Below, piece by piece: positions 12,892 to 25,365 of a stretch of 64,000 nt of DNA (the first letter of the stretch is position 1; the number at the start of each line of letters is the position of its first letter). The position numbers were made by a program, and so were the translations under genes. Location: contig OZ025278.1 in NCBI GenBank assembly GCA_964019165.1, positions 8,484,028 to 8,548,027 of the forward strand, written 5' to 3'. The notes beneath the pieces were generated by a model that had not been told where the DNA came from, did no database searches, and saw only the letters and a list, made by a program, of their open reading frames with translations. The stretch comes from Mastigias papua. Taxonomy: Eukaryota; Cnidaria; Scyphozoa; Rhizostomeae; Mastigiidae.

Positions 12892-15800
12892 CTAGAAGCA
12901 AAAGAAAGTAAGTAAGAAAATATTCAATGATAGCTTCAACCAAAGGTAAATTGGAATGTTTGAAAACTCAGTTAAATGTCCCCAGACGTGGAGTATATTC
13001 TGTTGAGGATCTTCTCCTGGTTAAGACTTTTAGATGGAAACTTTATGAAGTATTAGAATTTTCTATCAATTGATCCATTCACAGGAGAAGGCACCTTGTT
13101 TTAAATGTGACTTTGAGAACAAAGACTAACAACATTTGCATTGTAAGTAGAGTGTACCATGTAGATTTCATTTGAAACTACAACTTGCACTGTTAGAAGA
13201 ATGCACATCTGAGTAAGTTAGTTAGACTATTCCAAATTGACAATATCTGGCAGTAGATTTCGAGACTATTAGTCCAATCTTCTGGTAATGAAGAGAGAGA
13301 GGGGGGAGGGGAGTTGAATAGCAAAATTTTAATACAATGCTTGGCGGAAAATGCCTAAATAAGGAGATTTACAAAATGGATCAAGATAATCCATAGAAGA
13401 CATTTTCAGTTAGATGCACCATTCCCAATTCATTTCCATATTTCAGTATTTTTCGCTGGTTATTGAGTGTGAATCATTTTGATTTATTTCCAAATCTCCT
13501 TATTTAAGTATTTTACACCCAAAATTGTAATACTACTTGGTTATCTCCCCCTCTCTTCCTCTTAATTAGCTGAAGATAGAAATAGTTATCTCGAAACTTA
13601 AACATTGTCAATTATGGAATGATCTAACTTAGTAACTTACTCGGATTAGCCTTCTTCCTAGCATAGCAAATCGTAACTACAAATTGAATGTAAATGATAC
13701 TCTGCACTGTTCTTTCCTTGGAATCTTAATGTTGTTCGTTGTTTTGATATTCGAATCGTAATCTAGATCTAGCTACACCTGCTATTATGCATTGTAAATC
13801 ATGCGCCATTAATTTATTATAATTTATTACTCGATGAGACTATATATGGTACCAAAACATTACACCTCCTCCTTTCTTGATTACGTACTTTGGGGTCGAT
13901 GACAGTTCATTACAATGTAAAAGTTAACAAAACAAATACGCTAGAACAAAAATAAACAGCAACAAGCATGTGAGTAAAATAAGTTCATAAACATAACGTA
14001 ATAATTGATAAAAATCACATATGTTGTCACCAAATCTCTGAGTTTGTTTTTTTATCTCTTTGCAGATATCCAGTAGTTTGCTGCCGATTTTCTTCAATTC
14101 TTTCTGATCGATCAACTGCAATTTCTTCCGTGAGATAATCTTCAGTACTCTCATCGCCTAAAGTAATATTATCTTTGTTACGTATGCATCTATAGAAAGA
14201 AGTGCTTCTTTTGAGAAAATGTCCTTTTCTTGTAGCAGGAACTGTAGACCGTTTTACCTTTATGGCTCTATGTGGTTTTGGATCGAAACTCGAGGACAAT
14301 TTGTTATGGCGTTTCTGACGAATTAATACCGTATAGCCAATTGGAATATCTCGTTCTTTTGCAGAGGATTGTCGGTCTGCATTGTCCTTCATTCTCTTTA
14401 TCGCTTGTGTCATTTTCTGGAACTCATGAATCTAATGAAGCTTTGTTTTGGTTAACAGTACTTGGCGATTTCCTACGAATGTCGCGATTAAACAAAAGTT
14501 TGGCTGGAGAATGTCTTATTGTTAAATTTGGCGTTGATCTACACTTTAGAAGACATTGATCCAATTCTCTTTTCCAATCAAATCCTTCAATTTGTGCTGT
14601 GCGAATTGTCTTTTGGAGTTCCTTGTTAAAATTTTCAGCTTTAGAATTGGCTTGTGGCCATAATGGTGTTATTGGAGTAAAGCTCAGTCCGTTCTCGTTC
14701 ATGTAACCTTTCAGCTCATTGCTGTTGAAGGGTGGTCCATTATTCGCATTTAATCGAGATGGTAATCTCGAGTGGCAAATATACGACTTTGATGCTCGTA
14801 GTAAAGACCGGCATTGACTCTACTATGGCTATTTCAGGAAATCGGGTATATATTACTGGACACACATTGATAACAGCTTCTTTTAAGTTAAAGTGTTCAT
14901 TCAATATCTTACCGCAGTGCCGTGTCTATGTTGACGTTGGCGACGATGGATCTCCATACATTTCTATCCTGAATAGCTCTCAAAACTTCCACTGTTGTTT
15001 GAATATTTGCTGCCTCCTTGATACAATCCATGTATTTGTATCTTTGCTTTCCCCGTGCTCTCTTTCCGTTAATCTTTCCTAGAAGGCAGCTATTTTCTAT
15101 GCCATTCCGTCTCAACACATGTCCAAGGAACCCTAGCTGTCTTTTTCTTATGACAGTTATCAGTTCTCTTTTTGTGCCGGTGATCTGTACCACATCCTGG
15201 TTTGTTGTCCTTGCAGTCCAAGGGATTCTCAGCATTCTTCTGAGGAACCACACTTCTGCTGCTTCCAGTCTCCTTCTCAGCTCTTTACTGATTGTCCAGC
15301 TTTCACAGCCATAAAGCATACCCGACCATATGTAGCTCTTCAAGAGTCTTAATTGGACCTCACTGCTCAAACTCATGCTTGTCAATATCCTTCTCATCTG
15401 TCCAAACCTAGCTTTCCCCATTGCAATCCTTGAACGTATTTCTGCATCACATTTACCATCTTCACTTACCAAACTTCCCAGATATCTAAACGAACTAACT
15501 TGCTTTACTCTCTGACCTCCTATATTCACCAATACTCTCAGCTGCCCTTTACGCTTGGTTATACCCATCACTTCTCTCTTACCGATGTTGATCTTTAATC
15601 CAATTCTGTTGCATTCCACATCTAATTTATCAACCAGACTCTGCAATCTTGCATTTGTGTCAGCAATCAGCACAGTATCGTCTGCATATCTTATATTATT
15701 TATGTTAGACCCTCCCACCTTTACACCTTCTATATCTTCCAGTTCATTCATAACCGCTTGTGAATAAAGTGAGAATAAGTCCGGTGACAGCACACAACCC

Positions 15801-18800
15801 TGTCTTACTCCTCTCTTTATATCTACCCATTCACTTTTATCATCACCAACTTTTACCACAGCTCTTTGTCCCCAGTACAAGTTGGTTATTAACGTTAAAT
15901 CAGCAACATCTATCCCTAGCCCTCTTAATCTTTCCACCAATACCTCATGTCCAACCATATCGAAGGCCTTTTCAAAATCAACGAAACACAGGCAGAAGTC
16001 TTTTTGCTTCCCTATAGCTCTCTCGATGATTGCTCGTAGTACAAAAATCGCGTTCCCAGTCCCCTTCCCTTTCTAAAGCCAAACTGCGCTTTATCAATAT
16101 GTTCCTCTACCGTTCCTTTTAATCTATTATCCATAACTTTCAATATTACCTTCGCCACTTAACTCGTGATGCTGATTGTTCGATGTTTAACAGCACTCTG
16201 TTGCTCCTTCCTTTTTAGGGAGTACAATAAATTCTGATTCTTCCATCCTCTTTGGAATGATACCAGTACGATATACTTTATTTGCCAATTCATTAATCTT
16301 TTCTATTGCAAACTCTCCTGCCGCCTCCACCATTTCAACAACCACGCCATCACTCCCTTCTGCTTTCCTCCACTTCATTCTCCCCAAAGCCTTTTCCACT
16401 TCTCTTTTCAAAATATAAGGGCCTGGTGTGACCTCTCCAAGGTATGGTCTTTGACCTCTTGTATCGCCATACAATTCCCTGACATACTCCTCCCATCTCT
16501 TTAGTACTTGTCCTCTCTCTGTTAAGATATTCCCATCTTTATCTTGTATTATTGTACTTCTTGTCGTTCTTCGTTTCCCTGTTAGTTCTCTAATCTTTTC
16601 TGCCATTAACCTTCAGTTTGACCTCTCTAACTGTTCCATTTCCTCACATTTTTCTCTCAGCCACTCCTCTTTTCGTTCTATACACATGCGTTTAATTCTT
16701 TTGTCAAGTTCTTTGTATAGGTCCTCTGACTTGTTTCTCAGAGTTCTTCTCTCCTCCATCAAATCTAGAATTTCCTCAGTTATCCTCGCTTTCCTTCCTC
16801 TCCTTTTCTCAGTTGGGATTATATCCTGCGATGCACCAACAAGAGCATCCTGTAGCGCTCTCCAATCCTTCTCTACACCTTCCTCTTCCTTATTGGCACT
16901 TAGAATGGCGTACCTATAGGAGACCTCTATAGCATAACGGTTCTGCATCGCTTCATCTCTTCTTAATATGCTCCAGCCTTTCCTCACCTTACTGTTTTTC
17001 TTCAACTTTTTGAGCTTTACTCTCATTTCTGCCACCACAGGGACATGATCACAACCTCAACCACAATCTGCTCCTGGGTACGTTTTCACCTGTCTTATAC
17101 TATTCCTGAATCTTTTATTGATAGTGATGTAGTCTATTTGATTCCTTACTCTGTCTCCTGGGCTTTTCCATGTGTACAAGTGTCTTTTGTGATGTCTAAA
17201 ACATGTGTTCATAATTATTTGTTCCCAACTTTTACACCACTCCACCCACTTATCTCCTCTTGCATTCCAATCACCTAGTCCAAAACTGCCGACCACATTC
17301 CCACTACAACCTTCTCCCACTTTAGCATTTAGGTTTCCCATCAGTATAGTCACTTCTCCCGATCTACACTGACTTCGGACATTGTCTAGCTTTTCAGAAA
17401 ATAAATCCACCTCATCATCACTATGATCTCCAGTTGGGGCATATACTTGAATTATATTCAGACCGATAGGTTTAGCAGCAATTTGTACCATTATAACTCT
17501 TTCAGACACCTGCCAGCAGCCAACCACTGCATCTGCTAACTTTTTCCTCAGCAGCAACCCCACACCTGCTTCATGCCTGACACCTCCTGAATAATGAAAT
17601 GACCTACCTCCTGAATTTAAGTTTCCAGATCCTGTCCACCTAACTTCGCTCACACCTACCACATCCAAATTCATCCTCTTTGCTTCTTTCTTTAGGTTCT
17701 CTAGCTTTCCAGTCTGATACATAGTGTTCACATTCCATGTTGCAAGTTTGCAGCAACAGGTAGACCTAGCGGTAATCTTATTTCGACTCCCAGCCACCCG
17801 CTGTACATGCCTGGTTGAGCCATCAGCAGTAGCAGGATAACGGACGGGCAACACCTGCTGGTCATGACTGCACCGGCCGGGCGCGACAGCACCTTCCTTT
17901 GATGGGCTCTCGTTAACGCCGTTCAGAGTATTCGTCCTTTCTGTCCACTCCATCGATATTCTTGGTTGAATACGTGGTAGGATCACCACTACCTTTCCAC
18001 GGATTTGGTCCACGGTCTCTTATTGAGTATTCGAGGCTGCCCTGCATTTCTGCTGGGTTTCCACCATCCGCCACAAGGAGGACGCACCTAGTAGGAGTTT
18101 ACTCTCCCTTAGGTCATTCAGTATAAAGATTCTAAATTATTATTAATGTGTTATTCCATATATGTCACAGTTTGTACTGGTTGCTTCTTCATTGGCCGGG
18201 TGTAAACAATACACCTTAGGCATTTCACGTACTAAAGTTCAGATACTATTTCTTTGCTTGATACATTCTTATCACATGGTACAGTCATCATTGTCAGCTT
18301 GAGTCAGTTGAATTTACTTTATCTTTAATTATTATATCAGGCCTATTTGCACTTATACGTCTATCTGTTTGCACTGTCATGTCCCAAAGCACTGTATGTG
18401 TGTCAGTATTTGTTACAATGTCTGGTTGGTGCTCATACCAATTGTCTCCTGTGTTAATTCCTAGATCATTACAAATATTTCAGCGTACAAACGCAGCAGC
18501 TTTATTGTACCTTTGCTAATACTTCATACCCTGAGATTATATGATCAATTCTTTCGGACTGCTTGTAGCATGTTCTGCATCTACTATCAATTTCATTGCC
18601 AACTATATTTTTCTGATTTTGTCGCGTGTATAGAGCATAGTCTTGCGCTGCTGTCAATAATCCCTCTGTTTCTCCTTTGATGTCTGATTTTAGCCAATTG
18701 TTTGTACTTTGAGAATCAACATGTGGTTCCCCAACAAGAGTAGGGTACTTTCCATGCAACTGTTTATTGCGCCATCTACTATTCTTCCTCTTCACAAGTT

Positions 18801-21800
18801 CTTTATTTATTTCTTGTTTCAGTGCTTTTGCATTTTCGGCTGTTGTGTGGTTTGTATTAGGTGTAAATTTCAAATCTGTCATTTCTGTTTAGATAGTTTT
18901 GGCAGTTTTACTAATTGAACACTTTAGTTTCGTCTTCTCAAGCATAATAATCGTATTACTTGACAAAGTGTTCTTGTTTTCAAGATAGTAGTTGAGCCCA
19001 ACTATAGCTACTTTATATGCACTCTCTATTTCTATTAGTCCTCTTCCTCCTTCTTTCCTGGCTATGTAAATTCTATCAACATCGGATTTGGGTGTAATAT
19101 CCCATGCATTATCAAGATTTTCCTTGTCTTTGAATCATGTCTTTTTAGCTCAGAATATTTCCAATCGATTTCACCAAACTATATTGACAACAAGTATTGC
19201 CAAACTGTTTATCGCTTCTATTTTGCTTTTTTCATTTAGCTCTAATCTCAATTTAAGTTGCGCTCTACTGCAATATTCCTTTCTGATTTTCTTCTTCATT
19301 TTAGTATGTTGTATGCCATCACTTTTATCTACTCCTAGGTATCTATATCCGCTATCCGGGTCTAATTCGCTTATAGTTGCTTCTTGATCCAGCTCAAGAT
19401 TGCCTGTGCTGATAAGTTTATCCTGTGTGAATGATGCCGTTGCACATTTATCCAAGCCAAAAGTCATTTTGATGACCTCGCTAAATTGCTTTACAATTTT
19501 TAATTCTCCTTGCTGTTGATCATCGTTGGACGCGTAGAGTTTCAGATCGTCCATATACAACAGGTTACTAATAGGCACACTATTCCTGTTCATCTTGTAT
19601 CCATATCCATTGGCATTAATTTCTGATATTAACGGTACTTATGCTAAACAGAATAATAAAGGTGAGAGAGAATCCCCTTGAAATATCTCTTGTTGGATAC
19701 TGATCTTGTCTATTGTGTTAAGACCTTGTACATGATTCAGATACATTGTAGTATTCCATGACTTCATTGATTTCTCCACGAAATTTATAATTTATATGTA
19801 TATTTCGTTAAATGTTTATTAAGTACAATCCCTTGCGAGTTATGTACTATAACCTAGGGCACGGGAAGGTAAAGTTTCAAGTTCTTTATAACTGTCGCAC
19901 TGTATCTGATCATATAGATAGCACTCGTCGCAGTAGATGAGCCGTCCCATTTAGTACTATCTTTTGCAATTTTTGCAAGCAAGGGTTCCCGGGAAGTCGC
20001 TTGATTCCAGATCAGTGGCGTAGCGCGACTTTTTCGACTGGGTATTCTATCATAGGGTGTGGCTGGGTGTGGCTAATTAACGTCCCGTGGCATTTTTCAC
20101 CCTGAACATAAATATCTAGTAAAAAAGTCAATCTCCTACCCTATATTCATCAGTTGGTCGTGGTCACATAACAGAAAGGAACCGAAAATTAATATTAGAC
20201 ATTGTATCTAGACTGTGTGATGTTATTGCAAGGCTTCGGCCTCCCATTATCAATAATCCTCTTTTTTCCGTCAGTGATAATTTTGAAAATGAGTTTTGAA
20301 TCAGCGATGTCACGATATCAACGCTTATTCCCCCATAGTCAAGTTAAATCCATCTAGCAAATCATGAACAGGGCCTATAACAACAAAGCCTAGAAGGTTC
20401 TCGAAGCCTTAACAAAAGAACACTCTTTACAATAGCAACTGGACAATAGCAGAGAATGACTAATAAGTCAGAATGTTGATAGGGACAATATCATATGACT
20501 CTGCATACCTTTGGATTGTGCAAACCTAGCAGCACGCATTATGTAAACAGAAAATAACTAAGCTAGGGAACTTACATATATTTAGAAATATAGGGGGAAT
20601 GTTTGACGTCTATCGTTATAATATTCACGAAATTGAAGCAGCTACAGGCTCCTCCTAACACCACAAAATGAGAATTTGGGGAACTTGTCCTACGTGCGAC
20701 TGAACCTCTACGAGCTACCTACCTTTCATTTGTCTTTCTTGCTGCTGCTACCACATAACATAATTTACATCTGACCAGAACTTTCTTGCTAAAAAGTCAG
20801 CCTTTCAATTCTCCTATTAAAATTTCACGTGTCGTATTTACTTCATGTTCGATAACAACTCCGCCACTCCAAGTACTCAAGCTCAATGTTTATTAGCCTC
20901 TATGTGAGGTTTTAGAAGTATGAGGCTGGACGCTGGCCATTTCCCATTGTATTTTGAGATTGTTTTTGCTCATTAAGGAAACATTTATTCATGAAATGGA
21001 GCATTTTGATTGGTTAAAATGAAGTTCCTGTTCGGTCTTCTGCATTATCTTCACAAATCTGCTTGCTTCCAAATTATTCACGTCTGCACACTTACACAGC
21101 TTGAATATTAAGGCGGGTAAACTCGTTAAAAGGAGTTAAATTTGCCATTTGAATGAGCATTTGAGAAATAGTACTGTTATCGCAACATAATGCAGATTGT
21201 TATTTTTTCTGGAAATTGTAGGGTATTCACTGAATACCTTGAATACCCTGACGCTACGCCACTGTTCCAGATCCCTAAGCATAGGACTGAACACTATAAA
21301 AGAAGCTTTCACTACTCAGCTCGTAAGGACTGGAATAATACACCTATTAATATACGTGAGGTGGCAACAATAAATACTTTTAAAAGGCAACTGAAATTGT
21401 ATATGAAGAGCAAGACATGAATAAACACGACCCCCTGTAAGAGCAGCTATTCAAAAAAAGGTTTTCTATGTTTTTTTGTCTACTTAATTCTTGCTTTTAT
21501 TATGCATAACTTAGTTTGCAATTCTGTTTTGTGTATAAAATTATGAAATGAAATGAATAAACTTTCATTGGCGCTTGATATCGCATTGAAATTTCCCAGT
21601 GGCAAATACAAGATAGTGGTGACTAAGTGCAGCTTTTAGTATACCAGATTCTATGATATTATCAGTATTGCTAGCCTCAATGTGGCCAATCGATGTAAAT
21701 GACTGAACGGTCACCCTAGTGGGTTCGTTAATTAACTGCTTTACACCACAGGCTGCATAGATGCCCTTAATTCATTGAACTTGAATAGGATTTTCTTCAT

Positions 21801-24584
21801 CATTTAAATGACAATAAGTGTCTCCGAGTAAAATATCTTCCTTGCCATCACTTTCCAAAACAAACAGCAAATATTCAAGTTTCTCGAAGGTGTAAGTATT
21901 ATCATTATAGGGCCTATACCATAAGACAAGTATATAATCTTGACTTAGCATTTGGAGGAATGATATCAACGCACAACACTTCCAAGCATGATACTGGAAC
22001 ATCTTGTCTAATATTACACCTTAATGTATCCCTACGATAGAAGGCTACACTTCCACCATGGCGGTTTCTGTCTATTCTTTCTTATTATTATCCATCAATT
22101 TCACTTTGAATGTCATCGCAGATTTTAGTTTCATTGAGGGCAAGGAAGTGGATACCATTTTCTTTTATAATAGCATCGATTTCGTCTATGTGAGGGATTA
22201 AACTATTCACATTCATAGATGCAAACATTATTCCTTGTCAAAAACCGCTTTATTATGACGAGTATGCGAATTGTATCGCAAGTTTTCTTCACATGTGCTC
22301 GTAGCATTTACGCCGAGTCAGATATCGTGTATGAAGTGCTTAAGATTATTAGCCAAGTATGACGTAACCTTCCTGTTTAGATGTACTTTCTTACTCCGCA
22401 GGCAAGATAATCTATGTTGCTGTTGTCAATGTACTACAGATTGTTTCTTGCGCATAAATCCTCCAAAACCTTGCTGCTCAAATCCTATAGTTCTGAAGAG
22501 AAGTAATCTGACGGAGAAGAGGAGGTCTCCGAAGAAACTATACAGTTAGGCCTGGTGCTGGATAAGCAAGTGTCAATGAGCCTCAAGAGGAAAGGAAAGG
22601 CATGAAGGAAAGCAATCTTGCCAGAAGAATTTGTGAACGAAATGGTCGAAATCATTTGCGAAAGTGAACAGTAGCGAAGATGGCTGATATGTACCAATAG
22701 CAAAGCCTCTGCGATTTTGGAACTTTATATTTATTGATAAATCCCTAAATTTAAAGGACCCCTACGCCCATGTCGACATCCCCTTTATACTTACAAATGA
22801 TTGGTACCAGAATATTAATGCTGGTAATTATACCTATGTCATCTTCATTGACAGTCACAAGGCATTTGAAACTGTTGACCATATGATCCTCCTACAAAAG
22901 CTTGCCAATTATGAATTCTTGGCAAAGTACTGATATAGAGAGCATGGATACCACAACTAGCGCATGACGTGATGTGATGAAATAAGCATGAACCATCACA
23001 GTTAGTGCATGATGCAATAGTCCATCACCGGTGCTAACCTGTCACCTTGTGACTACGAGGGACTCTGTTATTGGTAGACTTCTTGAGCTATTTCGTAAAT
23101 TATTCTAATAGTTTAGCTTGCTTTGCATTTTTTATATAGTGATATTAGTCATTTAAAGACTTGCCCTTTAGTTTGCATATAAATAGAGCTGCACAGTATT
23201 CATATAGGATATTCTGGTAGTTAGTAAAAGATACGTTCAAGTTGACGTTTCATATAGAAGTAGACGAAGCATTTCTGTTGACGAATATCACTTGTAGTCG
23301 AAGAGAAAGGATTTGTTTTTGTCGATCGCTATCCGTGGTCATATCCAGGCCGTAAATTTTATAAACATTTCAAGAAGTTGCTGTAGCTTTCCAATCTAGT
23401 ATTCCCTACAGTTAGTTAGGCCACGCTAGACAGTGGTTTAACATTGAAATAGTTTTAGTCATACTAAAGTAACAGAAATCAATGTTGCAAAATGAATGGT
23501 GTCTTATCTAAGCTAGAAGACATAAGATGTGGGTACCTCAAAGATCTCGTTTGGGGACACTTCTCTTCTTAGTTCATGTTAATAGCCTCCATTTAGTTCT
23601 CAAATGTAGGGAAGTTAACATGTATGCTGATGATACCAATATTTGCTTCTTATCTGGATCCGTTGCTGATATTAATATGGCTATATATACAGACCCTAAA
23701 GATCTAAAGATCTGGCTGGAAAGCAACAGGCTGCCATTAGATGCACTAAAAGCACAGAGAATGTGTATCGGTACGTGCAGACAGCTCCAGGAGCTAGAGC
23801 AGAATACTTCCATTGAACTCAGTTTAAAAATCGGGATAATACAGCGCAATTAGTCTTATTTTGAATGCTTTTACTTTAGTATTTTTAGAGAGCAGTAGTT
23901 TTGTAAATCCGCTTTGCATTTAGCCGAAACTTGTACCTTTTTTATTTTAAAGATAAAATGAACTGGAATGTTATCATCCTAACAGATAGCTTTACAATAA
24001 CCGCCAATCATCGAAGGCCCCTAAAAGTACAACGAGTAGAAAAAGCACACAATCAGTTTACCTATATCATCGTACAGATCCATAGGCACTCCGAGCTGCA
24101 TGCTACATCGCTGGCACATTTCATCAATCTCTAGCAAAATATTGCTCTCTAGATTTTCAAGACCACTTCCATAGAACTTTAATGCAGAATGCGCTATCTT
24201 CCGCATCAATTTCAAGTCTGATCCGCTGTCATGAAATCCAATATCCTGAAAATTTCGGGAGATAATAGCAGCAGTGTAGAGGTCTTGAGGTCTGCCTGAG
24301 AGGTCTTCACCTCGTTTGAGGAGCATTTCAATGGCCGATTTTATTCCGTTAACAACAACGACTCTTTGATTTCCAAAACTCAAGCTGAAGACATCGCCAT
24401 ATCTTTTTGATAGTTCCATCAGTGACTCGTGAGGTTTTCTGCCAAGTTGATGTAAGTTGCCAATTACAGGTAAAGGCAATGGTCCAGACGGGAATCTGGA
24501 TAACTTTGACAAATGGGAAAGGTATTCAATAATACAATACATCCCTACACCAATTAGAACTGCGTAGATAAGCTCCAGAATCAT
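11894..24584 (-). CDS. CYP: Cytochrome P450, clan-2 (CYP1/2/17-like), two-exon gene
   Basis: Spliced from 24584-24062 and 12891-11894. The donor reads ATAG|gtaaac and the acceptor cttctag|CCC; the phases match (523 + 998 bp = 507 codons with stop), giving 506 residues, the usual P450 length. The N-terminus has a hydrophobic membrane anchor followed by a proline-rich hinge (FPSGPLPLPVIGN, near residue 35). The I-helix motif AGTETT is at about 302-307, the K-helix ExxR as EVLR at 358-361, PERW at 413-416, and the heme loop PFGAGKRVCIG carries the cysteine ligand at about 441. The family consists of ER-anchored heme monooxygenases that insert one oxygen atom from O2 using electrons from P450 reductase. 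Microsomal location follows from the anchor. The substrate cannot be read from sequence. CYP17, CYP1 and CYP2 relatives all share this pattern, so the subfamily is not assigned. All key residues are intact, so the gene is likely functional. Confidence 0.88.
13215..13650. repeat. Old inverted pair with hammerhead-like motifs
   Basis: Left arm about 13215-13385 and right arm about 13490-13650 are diverged inverted copies (for example AAATAAGGAGATTT versus AAATCTCCTTATTT). The right arm carries CTGAAGA...CTCGAAAC at 13570-13597 and the left arm carries its diverged counterpart on the minus strand. This is the same arrangement as the Penelope-type pairs at 27.5-29.5 kb. It is in the P450 intron. 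Confidence 0.6.
14027..14900 (-). pseudogene. Ty3/gypsy LTR retrotransposon integrase remnant
   Basis: The minus strand reads YTRFPEIAIVESMPVFTTSI, then the NNGPPFNSNELKGYMNENG block of the integrase core, then PLWPQANSKAENFNKELQKT, RSTPNLTIRHSPAKLLFNRD, and finally PIGYTVLIRQKRHNKLSSSF with PKPHRAIKVKRSTVPATR, the GPY/F-like C-terminal region. Stops and two frameshifts break it. The upstream part ends abruptly where the RTE element begins near 14900. Confidence 0.82.
14905..18060 (-). mobile_element. Nearly full-length RTE-clade LINE with frameshifts
   Basis: Minus-strand frames follow one another: 18013-17057 is an apurinic endonuclease-like domain (LATWNVNTMYQTGKL, DVVGVSEVRWTGSG, VYAPTGDHSDDEV, ILMGNLNAKVGEGC, NQIDYITINKRFRN); 17038-16613 and 16606-16187 are the linker and RT N-terminus; 15958-14909 is the RT core with IKRGVRQGCVLSPDLF, NNIRYADDTVLIADTN and the C-terminal LRRMLRIPWTARTTNQ. 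RTE proteins (often mis-annotated as craniofacial development protein 2-like) have this layout. The YADD box is intact, but at least three frameshifts break the ORF. It is relatively young compared with its neighbours and is inserted next to the gypsy relic in the P450 intron. Confidence 0.9.
18150..18500. other. LINE-flanking sequence without a clear frame
   Basis: Lies between the RTE 5' end and the R4-like LINE 3' region. It probably belongs to the tail of the latter, but no motif decides this. Confidence 0.3.
18502..19720 (-). pseudogene. R4/NeSL-like LINE remnant
   Basis: The minus strand reads IFQGDSLSPLLFCLA, a stop, VPL.SEINANGYGYKMNR, then ISNLLYMDDLKLYASNDD with the YMDD catalytic box, LGVDKSDGIQHTKMKKKIRK, and at 18882-18502 TAAQDYALYTRQNQKNIVGN and CRTCYKQSERIDHIISGYEV. 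R4-type LINEs have LLYMDDLKLYA and a C-terminal CxxC...H...C knuckle. Here the last cysteine position reads tyrosine (SGYEVLA). Broken by stops, so inactive. It is in the P450 intron. Confidence 0.75.
19850..21420 (+). pseudogene. LINE reverse-transcriptase tail, split by a hAT insertion
   Basis: The plus strand at 21265-21420 encodes IPKHRTEHYKRSFHYSARKD followed by WNNTPINIREV and TFKRQLKLYM, the end of a CR1/jockey-like ORF2, then an AAATG-rich tail near 21540. The left half lies before 20013. The two halves are separated by the hAT element. Confidence 0.6.
20013..21264. mobile_element. Non-autonomous hAT DNA transposon, 1252 bp
   Basis: Both ends carry the 13-bp terminal inverted repeat CAGTGGCGTAGCG. 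They are flanked by an exact 8-bp duplication TTCCAGAT at 20005-20012 and 21265-21272, the hAT hallmark. GGGTATTC also occurs inverted inside each end. No transposase frame is visible in the interior, so it depends on another hAT. It sits inside a LINE tail. Confidence 0.9.
21772..22230 (-). pseudogene. LINE endonuclease fragment
   Basis: The minus strand encodes SLIPHIDEIDAIIKENGIHF then LALNETKICDDIQSEIDG, RNRHGGSVAFYRRDTLRCNI, and YRPYNDNTYTFEKLEYLL with DGKEDILLGDTYCHL. These are the N..ETK..., GGG.A.Y.R and GD.N blocks of apurinic-type LINE endonucleases, with stops between. Confidence 0.7.
22790..23853 (+). pseudogene. CR1/jockey-like LINE RT fragment with an internal insertion
   Basis: The plus strand reads VIFIDSHKAFETVDHMILLQ followed by KLANYEFLAKY near 22835-22932. 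It resumes at about 23466 with SNRNQCCKMNGVLSKLEDIR, a frameshift, then PQRSRLGTLLFLVHVNSLHL and NMYADDTNICFL. The YADD box is intact. About 530 bp of unrelated sequence interrupts the RT between these blocks. Confidence 0.75.
22936..23464. mobile_element. Unidentified ~530-bp insertion inside the LINE
   Basis: Non-coding. It has a TATA-like CATATAAATAG near 23178. Sequence near the left edge (AAAGTAC) resembles that at the right edge (AAAGTAAC). A solo LTR is possible but unproven; no tidy terminal repeats are visible. Confidence 0.3.
24062..24584 (-). CDS. CYP: P450 exon 1 (membrane anchor to B/C/D-helix region)
   Basis: It opens with ATG at 24584 and encodes 174 residues plus one base. 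It contains the signal-anchor helix, the proline hinge, and segments typical of clan 2 such as YGDVFSLSFGNQRVVVVNG and GEDLSGRP. The frame continues only a few residues into the intron, and the gtaaac donor lies exactly where the homologous alignment must jump to exon 2. Confidence 0.87.
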
Positions 24585-25004
24585 TTTTCCTATAAAACAA
24601 AAAATTTCTCCAAATAAGTTGACTTATGTGAATAGAAAAGGTATAATGTCAATTGTTCTTCAAATAGCAATGTCATACATGAGAAAATGATTGGTTGATA
24701 TATCCTTAAAAATATCAATAGCCAGTTTGATTTGTTTCAGATAGTAAGTTGCACAAATTGTCCTTTCACCTTCATTAAAATTGTGCACAAATAAGAGAGT
24801 TTTAGTAAATTTATCTTTCATCAGAAGTTGCTATCATCATTGATATACGCATTTTGTCAACTGATGAACCCAAGTGCATGAGGCATTTAGGACATTATAG
24901 GTCTCTTTCATAGGAATGCAGTTCAACTGTATGTACAGGGGCTTCGCATCGATTTTATAAGTGAGATGCTCAACCTGATATATGTATACATATAAATATG
25001 TGTG

Positions 25005-25104
<100 letters not shown>

Positions 25105-25112
25105 TACAGATT

Positions 25113-25200
25113 GCATATATTAGAGCAGCCTGAGAAAGGCAAAGGCCGAGAGTAACTATAAGGTGCTAACAATCCTGGTTCGATCCCAGGTGTGTATATA
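25113..25200 (+). repeat. Short, internally deleted SINE copy
   Basis: TTAGAGCAGCCTGAGAAAGG, then GGCCGAGAG and TATAAGGTGCTAA, are collinear with the SINE at 46711-46650 on the minus strand. The sequence then jumps to CCTGGTTCGATCCCAGG, a tRNA B-box, so most of the tRNA-like head is missing here. Confidence 0.65.
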
Positions 25201-25234
25201 TAGGTGTGTGTATATCAATATGTACATATAGATA

Positions 25235-25351
<117 letters not shown>

Positions 25352-25365
25352 GCGAAGGCGTTTTA

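Noticed and set aside
14909..18013. Host craniofacial development protein 2 gene
   Set aside because: The endonuclease plus YADD reverse transcriptase layout is that of an RTE retrotransposon; database proteins with that name from invertebrates are usually such elements.
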